Source: VRUE01 sp963703335 (GTDB lineage: Bacteria; Actinomycetota; Thermoleophilia; Solirubrobacterales; 70-9). From it: a stretch of 64,000 nucleotides of DNA. A program made the position numbers and the translations under genes. Each line of letters starts with the position of its first letter. Positions within the stretch are counted from its first letter, which is position 1. The notes beneath the pieces are model-generated. The model did not search any database. It saw only the letters and a program-made list of their open reading frames with translations, and was not told the DNA's origin. The DNA is taken from assembly GCA_963703335.1 (NCBI GenBank), contig OY969812.1, forward strand, positions 682,001 to 746,000, given 5' to 3'. This document shows, piece by piece, positions 56,054 through 63,554 of this stretch.

Positions 56054-56084
56054 AGCAAGTACCTACCGAACAAGGAGAAGCGCT

Positions 56085-56723
56085 TTGTCCACCAAGGCAT
56101 TGACGATTGGCATCGCCGCCGTGCTGGTAGCCGGCATCGCGATCATCACCATCACCGCCGGAGGTGAACACGGCGACTCCGTCGACCCCCGCGAAACCGA
56201 CGGAGCCTTCATCGTCGAGATGACCCCGCATCACGAGTCGGCGATCGAGATGGCGAAGGTCGCTGAAAAGAGCGCGGAACACCCCGAGGTCAAGCAACTG
56301 GCCGCGGCGATCATCTCCACCCAGGCCGAGGAGATCGCCCAGCTGTCGAAAATCCACACCCGGCTCTTTGGCCTGCCGGTCTCCGAGGGCAAGCACGGCA
56401 CGCTTGGCCTTGGCGAGCACCAGATGGGGATGGGCGGCGACATGACGATGCTTGAGAGCGAAAAGCCTTTTGACCGCGCCTTCATCGACATGATGGTTCC
56501 CCATCATCAGGGAGCAATCCGCATGGCCCGGGTCGAGTTGGAGAGCGGCGACGATGAGGAACTCATGGGCCTCGCCCAGGCCATCGTCGACGCTCAGTCG
56601 CGAGAGATCGAAGAAATGAACTCCTGGCGAGAGGACTGGTACGGCTCGGCCTCACCGGCGGGCGGAGTACCGGCGGAGGACGAAGGCGCCATGCCCGAAG
56701 GGATGATGATGGAACATGGCTGA
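56085..56723 (+). CDS. DUF305 protein, exported
   Basis: The 212-residue protein has an N-terminal anchor (LTIGIAAVLVAGIAIITITAG) and a duplicated ferritin-like helical domain: FIVEMTPHHESAIEMAKVAE and FIDMMVPHHQGAIRMARVELE each carry an HH pair with nearby methionines, the DUF305 hallmark. Such proteins are common in copper and silver resistance loci. Start is TTG 56085 with CAAGGAGAAG upstream. A perfect BlaI-type box is 31 bases upstream, and a second box follows the gene. C-terminal tail Met-rich (MPEGMMMEHG). Confidence 0.88.
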   Translation: MSTKALTIGIAAVLVAGIAIITITAGGEHGDSVDPRETDGAFIVEMTPHHESAIEMAKVAEKSAEHPEVKQLAAAIISTQAEEIAQLSKIHTRLFGLPVSEGKHGTLGLGEHQMGMGGDMTMLESEKPFDRAFIDMMVPHHQGAIRMARVELESGDDEELMGLAQAIVDAQSREIEEMNSWREDWYGSASPAGGVPAEDEGAMPEGMMMEHG

Positions 56724-56740
56724 GCGGCGCCCCTCTTCTT

Positions 56741-56755
56741 CCTACGGCGCGTAGG
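56741..56755 (+). promoter_or_regulatory. BlaI/CopY-type box
   Basis: CCTAC-GGCGC-GTAGG, extended TTCCTAC...GTAGGAA, ends 33 bases before the start of a 51-residue membrane peptide gene. Confidence 0.75.
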
Positions 56756-56788
56756 AATACCTCTCAACAAGACGAAAAGAAAAGGGCG

Positions 56789-56944
56789 ATGAGCATGATC
56801 GAGCCAGCCTCCGCACGTCCGTCGCGAGCGCTCCGCCCGGCCGTGGCATTCGTCGAGTGCCCGACTCCCGTCTACCTCCTCGGGGGCGCGATCGGGGTCC
56901 TCGGCGCGATCGTCCTCTTGCTCATTCTCGGGGCGCTGCACTGA
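56789..56944 (+). CDS. 51-residue single-span membrane peptide
   Basis: This short gene encodes MSMIEPASARPSRALRPAVA... followed by FVECPTPVYLLGGAIG and a final hydrophobic helix (VLGAIVLLLILGALH). One cysteine sits just before the helix. It has AAAGGGCG before the ATG and a perfect BlaI-type box 33 bases upstream. Its TGA overlaps the ATG of the next gene (TGATG), supporting genuine translation. Function unknown; small regulated membrane peptides often modulate transporters. Confidence 0.65.
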   Translation: MSMIEPASARPSRALRPAVAFVECPTPVYLLGGAIGVLGAIVLLLILGALH

Positions 56945-57279
56945 TGCCACGCTGGCCCCGAATCCGCCGCAACGCTCGCCACCACCCAAACGCGGCCAAG
57001 CAGCCCAAGGGTGAGACCTCGACCGAGCGCCCCCCGGCCGAACGCGGGCCCCGAGTGCTGCTCGAGTGCCTCGACGGCGAGGCCGAGGGAACCGAGATCC
57101 TCGCTGTGCTCGGCAAGCGCTACGAGGTCACGGCGCTCGGGAACGAGAGCCGGCAGTTCGAAGTCTTGATCGACGACGCCGTCTTTCCCGATGAGGCGGT
57201 GGTGCGGCTGGCGTCAGTGCTGGATGAAATCGACCACGATTGGGTGCGGCACATCCGATGGCCGAAAGTGCAGGCATAG
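56944..57279 (+). CDS. hypothetical protein
   Basis: The 111-residue protein has a basic, Arg/Pro-rich first third and a compact C-terminal domain (VLLECLDGEAEGTEILAVLGKRYEVTALGNESRQFEVLID, then a helix VVRLASVLDEIDHDW). It begins within the stop of the membrane peptide gene, so the two are coupled and share the upstream BlaI-type box. No cysteines or metal motif appear except a single Cys. I do not recognise the family. Confidence 0.6.
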   Translation: MPRWPRIRRNARHHPNAAKQPKGETSTERPPAERGPRVLLECLDGEAEGTEILAVLGKRYEVTALGNESRQFEVLIDDAVFPDEAVVRLASVLDEIDHDWVRHIRWPKVQA

Positions 57280-57306
57280 GCCAATACGACCGCTCGGAAA
57301 GAGCCT

Positions 57307-57336
57307 CCGACAGTCTGTCGGAGCTATCCCTATAAT
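57307..57336 (+). promoter_or_regulatory. promoter with perfect -10 and overlapping inverted repeat
   Basis: TATAAT at 57331-57336 is a perfect -10; CCGACA at 57307-57312 is an 18-base-spaced -35 candidate. The -35 overlaps TCCGAC-AGTCT-GTCGGA, an inverted repeat with the same five-base spacing as the BlaI-type boxes but altered half-sites. It drives the riboswitch leader. Confidence 0.6.
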
Positions 57337-57342
57337 GCCGCG

Positions 57343-57480
57343 CTAAGCAACGCCGAGTCCTCGCCAGATGGCGGGAACGGGGGAACCAACGGGGCCTTTG
57401 GCCCCAGGGGCGAATCAGACGCAAGTCTGTAGCGCGAGCTCTTTCAGCGCGAGTCCGACAGCTAACTCCGTAGGCAGACG
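57343..57480 (+). promoter_or_regulatory. c-di-AMP (ydaO/yuaA-type) riboswitch before the NlpC/P60 gene
   Basis: The leader contains the ydaO blocks CGCCGAGTCCTCGCC, GGGAACGGGGGAACCAACGG, GGGGCGAATCAGACGC, GTAGCGCGAGCTCTTTCAGC and CGACAGCTAACTCCGTAGGC, directly followed by AAGGAG and the start codon. It matches the minus-strand leader at 15868-16015. Control of cell-wall hydrolases by this riboswitch is well known in actinobacteria. Confidence 0.92.
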
Positions 57481-57494
57481 AAGGAGATTTAGTT

Positions 57495-58067
57495 TTGCTC
57501 GCACTGAAACGAACTTTTGGCGGAGCTGTAGCTCTAACCGCTCTTGTCGTATTGCTGATCTACCCGGGTGGCGCCTCTGCCGCCGCTTGCGAAGGGCCGT
57601 ATGGAGGCGTCACTGCCAGTCCGACCGGCTGCGTGGCGCCGACCGTTCCCGGCGCGAAAGCCAAGCTCGTGGAAGGCATGGCCGTTGCCCCTGCCAGCGC
57701 TCCGCCGGGGGTGAAGAAAGTGATCGAAGCGGCCAACAAGATCCGCACCAAGCCCTACATCTGGGGCGGCGGGCATGGTCGCTGGTGGGACAAAGGGTAT
57801 GACTGCTCTGGCGCCGTCAGCTTCGCCCTGCGCGGCGCGGGACTCATACCCTCCCCGCTGGATTCCACCGGCCTGATGAGCTGGGGCGAACCGAAGGCGG
57901 GTTCGTGGATCTCCGTGTACGCGAACGCCGGCCACACCTATGCCGTGATCGCCGGCCTGCGCTGGGACACGGCGGGATCAGTCGGGGGCACGGGACCGCG
58001 TTGGTATCCGAGCACCCGCTCTGTCGTCCCCGGCAAGTTCGTCGCCCGGCATCCGACCGGGTACTGA
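57495..58067 (+). CDS. secreted NlpC/P60-type cell-wall hydrolase
   Basis: The 190-residue protein has a signal peptide (FGGAVALTALVVLLIYPGGASA), a short region with two cysteines, and an NlpC/P60-like domain with the catalytic cysteine in KGYDCSGAVSFAL and the histidine in NAGHTYAVIAGLRWD. These enzymes cut peptide stems of peptidoglycan. Start is TTG 57495 after AAGGAG. The C-terminal domain is about 75 per cent identical by eye to that of the coiled-coil protein at 61183-62439. Expression is controlled by the c-di-AMP riboswitch upstream. Confidence 0.87.
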   Translation: MLALKRTFGGAVALTALVVLLIYPGGASAAACEGPYGGVTASPTGCVAPTVPGAKAKLVEGMAVAPASAPPGVKKVIEAANKIRTKPYIWGGGHGRWWDKGYDCSGAVSFALRGAGLIPSPLDSTGLMSWGEPKAGSWISVYANAGHTYAVIAGLRWDTAGSVGGTGPRWYPSTRSVVPGKFVARHPTGY

Positions 58068-58233
58068 GCTTGGCGACGGCCTGCCGGGAGCGGCCCGCAG
58101 GACGACCTACCTGGTCTCAAACATCGAACCGTACTCCGCCGCTCAGTGGGCCGGGGAGTCCTCCCACGCCTCACGAGACTTGCACCGCGCGAGCAAGGAG
58201 CAAGGCGCCCGTGCTGCTCGGGCTTGGGCAGAG

Positions 58234-59004
58234 CTAGTGGCTGTGTCCCCTGACGGTGCGCCAGGAGTCCCAGGTGATCTTGAGGATGACCGCCGTGATG
58301 GCGAGGCCGATCAGCGGGTCGGCGATCGGTAGGCCGAACGCAACGACGACGGCGGAGGCGACGACAGCGAGGCTGACGTAGGAGTCGGCGCGGGCATGGT
58401 TGCCGTCGGCGATCAGGGCCGGACTGTCGAGCCGGTTGCCGGCCCGGGTTCGGATCTGGGCGGCGATCCAGTTGCCGACGAATCCGATCACTCCAGCCGC
58501 CGCCAGGGCGAGCAAATGGGTGGGCGTTTGCGGATGGATCAACCGCGAGATCGCCTCGACCCCGGCAACGCAGGCCGAGACAAAGATCGTGACGACGACG
58601 AATAGCCCCGCCCAACGCTCGGCGCGCGCCGAGCGCAGCAGGAAGGCAACGCCGAGGGGGATCGCGGTGCTGGCATCGCCGAAGTTGTGGATCAGGTCGG
58701 CGAGCAGGGCGATGCTGCCACTGGCGATGAAGATGGCGAGCTGAGCGCCCGCAGCCAGCGCCAGGACGGCCAGGGAGAGGCCGACCGCCCGTACTCCCTC
58801 CCGCGAGCGTTTGATGCTCTCATCGACCAGGCCGTGCGAGTGGCCGTGGCCGCCGTGGTGGTGGTCGTGGTCTTCGTGGTTGTGGGAGTCCGGCGCCGGG
58901 TCGTGAGTGTGCGGGCCGTGGTGGTGATGGGAGTGGGTCAGGCCACCGTCGTGGCGGTGGCGGTCGCCGTCGATCAGCTCGTAGGTACCTGCCTGTGCGC
59001 TCAC
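58234..59004 (-). CDS. CDF-family cation transporter with His-rich N terminus
   Basis: The 256-residue transporter starts with a 55-residue cytoplasmic segment containing about twenty histidines in HD/HG/HS runs (THSHHHHGPHTHD, HDHHHGGHGHSHG), followed by six membrane segments. The Zn-transport residues are canonical: HNFGD in helix 2 and HARAD in helix 5. It exports Zn, Co or Cd from the cytosol. Short C-terminal part lacks the large CTD of some members. It is monocistronic and faces the NlpC/P60 gene. Unlike the paralogues at 22785 and 59994 its metal site is normal. Confidence 0.92.
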   Translation of the reverse strand: MSAQAGTYELIDGDRHRHDGGLTHSHHHHGPHTHDPAPDSHNHEDHDHHHGGHGHSHGLVDESIKRSREGVRAVGLSLAVLALAAGAQLAIFIASGSIALLADLIHNFGDASTAIPLGVAFLLRSARAERWAGLFVVVTIFVSACVAGVEAISRLIHPQTPTHLLALAAAGVIGFVGNWIAAQIRTRAGNRLDSPALIADGNHARADSYVSLAVVASAVVVAFGLPIADPLIGLAITAVILKITWDSWRTVRGHSH

Positions 59005-59064
59005 CGCCTAGAAAGACTAGAGACATAGGCGGGCGGGCGAGGAGTTAGCGGAGCGATCGGCCGC

Positions 59065-59994
59065 TCACCGACTGGAGGCATTCTCGACCTGCAACAGCGC
59101 GTCACGGGCGTGGTCTACCTGCAAGGTCGTATGGTCGAGACCGAAACACTCATGCAGCAGATGCTCAAGCTCCTGCCGCACTCCGTGGCAGTCGACCTCC
59201 TCGCCGACCAGCACATGCGCTGCCAGCGACGGGAAGCCCGACGTGACCTCCCAGACGTGCAGGTCGTGAATCTGAACCACACCCGGAGACGCCGCCAGCG
59301 CCTTACCGATTTTGTCTGGGTCCATCCCCTTCGGTGCCGCCTCAAGGAAGATGCGCCCCGAGTCCCGCAGGAGCCCGTAGGCCGCTCGAAGCATGATCGC
59401 CGCCACGAACAGCGCCGCGATTCCATCGGCGCGAGTGAAGCCGGTCGTCAGGATCACGACCCCGGCGATCGCCGTCGCGATGAACGCAGCGAGGTCGGTG
59501 AGAAGGTGCTGGAAGGCCCCCTCGACGTTGAGGCTTTAGCGGTTCGCCTTCGAGAGAGTCCAGGTCGCGGCGAGATTGACGACGATGCCGACCAGGGCAA
59601 CGATCAGGACCGGCAGGCCGGGAACGTCGGGAGGATTGACCAACCGCCTGATGCCCTCGACCATGATCAGGACGCCGAGAACGAGCAGGGTGGCGCCGTT
59701 GAACTGGGCCGAAAGAATCTCGGTTCGTTTCAAGCCGAAGGTGTAGACGCCTTTGGCCGGGCGCTTTGCCAATGCCAGGGCGACAATCGCCAGCCCGAGG
59801 GCGGCGGCGTCGGTGAGCATGTGGGCGGCATCGGAGAGCAGGGCCAGCGAGGAGACTGCGATCCCGACTACGACCTCCACCGCCATGAAGCCGAGGATCA
59901 GCCCGAGCGCGATTGCCAGCTTGGTGCGGTCGGCGTCCTCGCTCACGCCGTGGCTATGGGAATGGGAGCCGTGGGAGTGGTCGTGTCCCGACAT
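59065..59994 (-). pseudogene. CzcD-like CDF transporter interrupted by one in-frame stop
   Basis: Two minus-strand frames (59994-59536 and 59457-59065) belong to one CzcD-like gene. The first half has MSGHDHSHGSHSHSHG, helix 2 HMLTDA and ends in TWTLSKANR; then TAA (59538-59536); then the frame continues SLNVEGAFQHLLTDLAAF, the normal helix 5 region, and ends with the cytoplasmic domain (GVVQIHDLHVWEVTSG). Reading frame is unbroken across the stop, so a single nonsense change separates two otherwise intact halves. It is either a recent pseudogene, a sequencing error or a readthrough case. It overlaps the CDF-like gene upstream by one base. Confidence 0.85.
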
Positions 59995-60665
59995 CAGCAG
60001 GCGTCGCAGCAGGCGTTCCCGCGCCAGGCTTCACGGCCCTCGTAGAGAGCGACCCCGGCGATGGCGAGGGCGGTGACCGGATCGGCCCACCACCAGCCGA
60101 GCAGCGCATTGGCTCCAAGCCCGACCAGCAGCCCGGCCGAGAGGTAGGCGCAGAGAAGATTTTGGCGTCCCTCACTGACGGTTGCCGAGGAATGCAGCTC
60201 GTCGCCGACACGCGCCTTGGCTTTGGCAAGCAGCGGCATCGTGGCGAGGGTGACTGCCGCCAGCCCGATCCCCACCCAGCTCGCGTCGGGGTGGGTGCCG
60301 ATCGCCAGCGCCCGGATGGCCTCGACCCCGACGTAGACGCCGATCGCAGCGAAGCTGGCGCCGATCAAGCGCTGGGCGCGGCGCTCGGCGGCCTCGGAAT
60401 CGTGCTGCCTCTCGGCAAAGCGCCAAACCACGATCAGGCCCGCCATCGTCTCGATCAGGCTGTCGGCGCCGAAGCCGATCAGGGCAATGGAGGTTGCGGC
60501 GAGCCCGGCCGCGATTGCGATCGCCGCCTCGGCGACGTGCCAGCCGATCCCGAGCCAGGCGAGCATCCGGGCGCGGCGGACGAGTTGCCCGTGGCGCTCG
60601 GACGGCGGCGCGGCAGATTGGGCCGCCGGGGCGTGGACGACCACTGGCAGCTCGACCGGACTCAT
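59994..60665 (-). CDS. CDF-like cation transporter with altered metal site (copy 2)
   Basis: The 223-residue membrane protein is a paralogue of the one at 22785-23537, with the same substitutions in the transport site (GFGADSLIET in helix 2, SEGRQNLLCAYL in helix 5) and a shorter Cys-rich tail (NACCDAC). It is coupled to the second CadC-like repressor gene by a four-base overlap. Conservation of these non-canonical residues in both copies implies selection, not decay. Efflux of Cd, Pb or a related thiophilic metal is inferred from the regulator. Confidence 0.85.
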   Translation of the reverse strand: MSPVELPVVVHAPAAQSAAPPSERHGQLVRRARMLAWLGIGWHVAEAAIAIAAGLAATSIALIGFGADSLIETMAGLIVVWRFAERQHDSEAAERRAQRLIGASFAAIGVYVGVEAIRALAIGTHPDASWVGIGLAAVTLATMPLLAKAKARVGDELHSSATVSEGRQNLLCAYLSAGLLVGLGANALLGWWWADPVTALAIAGVALYEGREAWRGNACCDAC

Positions 60666-61021
60666 GCCATCACGCTCTGCGCCGCAACCGCGGCGAGGAG
60701 CGCCTTGCCGCGCTCGGTCAGCTCGTACATGACCATCTTTCCGTCGCGCTGCGAACGAGCCAAGCCGGTGCCCTTGAGCTGGCGCGCATGGTGGGAGACC
60801 AGCCGCTCGTCGCGGCCGACGATCCAGGCCAAGTCGCAGATGCAGGCAGGCTCGCCGGCCTGCAGCGCGAGCGCGACAGCGAGCCGGGTTGGATCACCGA
60901 GCGCCTTCGCCCCGGCCGCGCAGCGCTCCAGATCGTCGCCGCGCGGGAGGCCCGCGCGCACACGCTCAGCCTTCGGCAGGTCGAGGCACAGTAGGTCGCA
61001 GGTGTCTGGGTTTCGCGCCAT
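60662..61021 (-). CDS. CadC-like ArsR/SmtB metal-sensing repressor (copy 2)
   Basis: The 119-residue repressor matches copy 1 over its length, with Cys8, Cys12 (DTCDLLCLD) and Cys60, Cys62 (PACICDLAW) at the CadC-type site, plus an extra Cys34. It represses the CDF-like gene it overlaps. A perfect operator (61034-61063) precedes it. Presence of two complete repressor-transporter cassettes 37 kb apart on the same strand indicates duplication or separate acquisition of the module. Confidence 0.92.
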   Translation of the reverse strand: MARNPDTCDLLCLDLPKAERVRAGLPRGDDLERCAAGAKALGDPTRLAVALALQAGEPACICDLAWIVGRDERLVSHHARQLKGTGLARSQRDGKMVMYELTERGKALLAAVAAQSVMA

Positions 61022-61033
61022 ATGTCCATGCTA

Positions 61034-61063
61034 CAAACATTCGTATATCTGTACGAATGTTTG
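61034..61063. promoter_or_regulatory. CadC-type operator (copy 2)
   Basis: CAAACATTCGTA-TATCTG-TACGAATGTTTG is a perfect 12-bp inverted repeat starting 13 bases upstream of the repressor gene. It matches the operator of copy 1 at 23906 except for two bases in the right arm. Confidence 0.9.
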
Positions 61064-61182
61064 GGTGGGCGGCTGCGCTGGCGCAACTGTCGACCGCGAG
61101 GCCGCCGCCTACGCCCGGCCACCCGACCCCAAACTTGCAACCCGAGGAGCAATCGGTGGCCACGGCAGCGGCCAACGCAACC

Positions 61183-62439
61183 CTAGTAACCGGAGGGGTG
61201 CCGCACGATAAATTCGCCCGCTACGACGGACTCCGTGCTCTCGTACCAGCGCGGCCCGGTGCCGCCGATCGAGCCCGCGGTGTCCCAGCGCAGGCCGGCG
61301 ATTACCGCGTAGGTGTGGCCGGCGTTGGCGTAGACGGTGATCCACTTGCCGGCGCCCGGTTCGCCCCAGCTCTCCAAGCCGGTCGAGTCGAGCGGGCTTT
61401 CGAGGAAGCCGCCGCCGTGCAGGGCAAAACTGACTGCGCCCGAGCAGTCGTAGCCGGGAGATTCGAAGGAGCCGTGGCCGCCGCCCCAGATGTAGGGGGT
61501 CGAGGCGATCGCGTTGGCGGCGGCGATCGCGGCCTTGACCGCCTCAGGCGCGTTGGCCGGCGCGCTGGCTTCGCTTTCGCTGATGAAGCCGGCCTGTTCG
61601 CCGGGGTTGAGCGGGGCCGGAACCTGGGCACCGGCGGGAACCGGAGCGCCTTCGGCGGCGACCTGCTGACCGAGCTGCGCGAGGTTGTCGTTGATCCGTT
61701 CTTCTTCTGAGCCGAGCCGGTCCATCGTCGCGCTGCGTTGAGCCTGCGCGGCCCGCAGGTCGGCGAAACGCGCCTCGGCTTCGGCGGAAGCCGAGGCAAC
61801 TTGTGACTCGATCGCGGCAATCGAGTTGCGCGCGTCCTCGACCTTTGCCCGGTTGTCGCTGAGCCGGGCCACGCTGTCGGTGTCTTCGTCGCGCAGATCC
61901 TTGACCCGCTCGACGACCGACTCGTCGTAGCTCTGGATGCGGTTCAGGTATTCGGTCTGCGCCGACATCTCCGACCAGTCGTCGGATTCGAGGATCACAT
62001 TGACGATGCTGGGCGAACCAGCCTCGTAGATTGCCACCACGCGGTCGCTCAGGACCCCGATCGCGCGCCTGAGCTGCTCGCGAACTTCCTCGAGGCGACC
62101 CCTTTCCCTTTCGAGCGCGGCGGTGGCGCGGTCCAGTTGCTCCTGCTTGGCGGCGAGTTCGGCCTCGACCGCAGCCAGTTCCTGGCGCAGCGCCGAGACT
62201 TCGCCGATCATCGAGTCGATCGCCTTGTTCTGGGCGGCGATCGTTTCGGCCAGCGAGCTCTGATCGGCGCGCACCCCTTCGAGCTTGCCCTGCGTGGCGT
62301 CGTACTTTTCCTTCGCCGTCTCGGCCGGCGCGGAGGCGGCCAGGGAGACGGCGAGCGCGCACAGCGCGGTCAGCAGCAGCGTCGCGAAAAGCAGCGCCCG
62401 GCGCCTGGTTGCGCCCGGATGTGAACTCGAAGTCTGCAG
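61183..62439 (-). CDS. coiled-coil NlpC/P60 cell-wall hydrolase (CwlO/RipA-like), start codon uncertain
   Basis: The product has a signal-like helix (RRRALLFATLLLTALCALAVSLAASAPA), about 200 residues of coiled coil (NKAIDSMIGEVSALRQELAAVEAELAAKQ and onward), and a C-terminal NlpC/P60 domain with PGYDCSGAVSFAL and AGHTYAVIAGLR. Between the upstream in-frame stop and the signal peptide there is no ATG, GTG or TTG; CTG 62439 is the only candidate, otherwise translation would start at GTG 62274, after the signal peptide. Length from CTG is 418 residues. It resembles the M23 protein at 25105 in its coiled coil and the 57495 protein in its catalytic domain. Confidence 0.75.
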   Translation of the reverse strand: MQTSSSHPGATRRRALLFATLLLTALCALAVSLAASAPAETAKEKYDATQGKLEGVRADQSSLAETIAAQNKAIDSMIGEVSALRQELAAVEAELAAKQEQLDRATAALERERGRLEEVREQLRRAIGVLSDRVVAIYEAGSPSIVNVILESDDWSEMSAQTEYLNRIQSYDESVVERVKDLRDEDTDSVARLSDNRAKVEDARNSIAAIESQVASASAEAEARFADLRAAQAQRSATMDRLGSEEERINDNLAQLGQQVAAEGAPVPAGAQVPAPLNPGEQAGFISESEASAPANAPEAVKAAIAAANAIASTPYIWGGGHGSFESPGYDCSGAVSFALHGGGFLESPLDSTGLESWGEPGAGKWITVYANAGHTYAVIAGLRWDTAGSIGGTGPRWYESTESVVAGEFIVRHPSGY

Positions 62440-62726
62440 GGGTCGGCCAGGCTAGCGGAGTCCTCTTACAGTTGGTAGGAGTTGCTAATAACCCGAAATT
62501 CCCCTTGCATCGGCACGTTCTGGAGGGAATCGGCGGATCGGCGCCGAGGTTATCGGGCGATTTGAACCAGCTGGCCTATGCGTGTTGAAGTCCTCGGCGC
62601 TTCCGATCGCTGGTTGTACTGCCCCGGTGGGCAGGAATGTCGAACTTGGTACCCGCGAAGGATTTGACTCGAGACTGTGCGCACGAAAAAGGCGCCGTTC
62701 CAGGGCCTTTCTAATAGCGGGGGTAG

Positions 62727-62868
62727 TGTCCGGTTTCAGTAGATAGGCGACACCTGTGTCGAGACATAGGAGACACCCAACGAAGGGAGCTCTCCTATGG
62801 CAAAGGCGCGGTATCTGGTCGAGGCGCATCTGGTGGAGGGCCGCTCGGTCGCAGAGCTGGCGGCGACA
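62727..62868 (+). mobile_element. remnant of an IS481-family insertion sequence (left end and transposase start)
   Basis: TGTCCGGTTTCAG at 62727 has the TGT-starting terminal repeat typical of IS481 elements, followed by internal repeats of AGGCGACAC/AGGAGACAC. ATG 62797, after GAAGGGAGC, begins a transposase-like N terminus (MAKARYLVEAHLVEGRSVAELAA) that stops matching after 24 residues, where an arsC fragment is joined. The rest of the transposase and the right end are missing. The 62440-62726 stretch to its left holds only an imperfect AAAGGC/GCCTTT hairpin (62694-62713) and no gene. Confidence 0.65.
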
Positions 62869-63000
62869 AGTGCCCCTACGTGCCCGGCGTCCGCTACCTC
62901 GGCTGGGACCTCCCCGACCCGAAGGGCCGGCCGGTCGAGGAGGTCCGCGCGACGCGCGACGAGATCGCTGGGTCGGGTCGAGGCGCCGGTCAAGAGGTTG
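62869..63000 (+). pseudogene. arsenate reductase (ArsC, LMW phosphatase type) C-terminal remnant, frameshifted
   Basis: From 62871 one plus-strand frame reads CPYVPGVRYLGWDLPDPKGRP then VEEVRATRDEIAG, the typical C-terminal block of thioredoxin-coupled arsenate reductases. A one-base shift near 62970 moves the ending (GRVEAPVKRL) into the neighbouring frame. The N-terminal phosphatase loop is absent because the IS481 fragment is fused at the 5' side. It is a dead remnant showing that arsenic-resistance genes were once here. Confidence 0.65.
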
Positions 63001-63124
63001 TGCCACCGCGTATTTCGCTCTACCATGCGGAAAACCCTCGTTCTCTGGGGCTCAGACCACCTGGATCGCACCCACGAGGTCGCCGGGTTCCAATTGGGCT
63101 AGGCCCTTCTCTCGCCACCCCGCG

Positions 63125-63406
63125 TCAGCGCCGACGTCCCGAACCGCGGATCCGCTCCATCCGAGCGGCAAGCTCGCTGAGCTCCACGTCTAGACCGTCG
63201 GTGACGCGGATCAAGGTGGCGAGGGTCGGATTGGCGACCCCCCGCTCCAGCTCGCTGATGCGCTGAAAAGACATGTCGAGGCGATCGGCGAGCTCCTCGT
63301 GGGTCAAGTCCGCCTCATCGCGCAGCTCCTCGATCGCTTCGCCCAGCGCCTTGTGGGTCGGAGATCGGGGTTTGCTGCGGCGGCGGGGAGGCACGGTGCA
63401 TGGCAC
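63125..63406 (-). CDS. XRE-family helix-turn-helix protein (copy 2)
   Basis: The 93-residue product is nearly identical to the one at 20571-20837, with changes such as DMSFQR for EMSFQR, VTDGLD for VTEGLD and one inserted Gly at the end. Here a GTG at 63406 adds five residues (MPCTV) before the shared PPRRRSKPRS; in copy 1 that codon is CTG, so the internal GTG may be the true start in both. The palindrome CGTTATAACG is conserved upstream. The two copies bracket the metal island on the same strand. Confidence 0.85.
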   Translation of the reverse strand: MPCTVPPRRRSKPRSPTHKALGEAIEELRDEADLTHEELADRLDMSFQRISELERGVANPTLATLIRVTDGLDVELSELAARMERIRGSGRRR

Positions 63407-63435
63407 CCTTCCCGCCGGGGAACCCAGTTGTTAAC

Positions 63436-63445
63436 CGTTATAACG
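63436..63445. promoter_or_regulatory. palindrome CGTTATAACG upstream of XRE gene copy 2
   Basis: Conserved with the copy 1 promoter in the context TTAACCGTTATAACGTGAAACG. The remaining interval to 63554 shows no gene. Confidence 0.6.
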
Positions 63446-63554
63446 TGAAACGGCGAACCCCGCGACGCAACCGAATACCCCAGATGTACCTGACCCTCTT
63501 CAGGGCCAGATGAGAATGGACCCGTCAAAGCAGTCCGACGTCCTGAAACTTGGC

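Noticed and set aside
57307..57321. TCCGAC-AGTCT-GTCGGA as a full member of the BlaI-type boxes
   Set aside because: Spacing matches but both half-sites carry CCGAC/GTCGG, which can occur by chance in GC-rich DNA; noted only as a promoter-overlapping repeat.
62694..62713. AAAGGC/GCCTTT hairpin as a functional terminator
   Set aside because: The stem is short and mismatched and no gene clearly ends before it; probably a degraded sequence next to the IS remnant.
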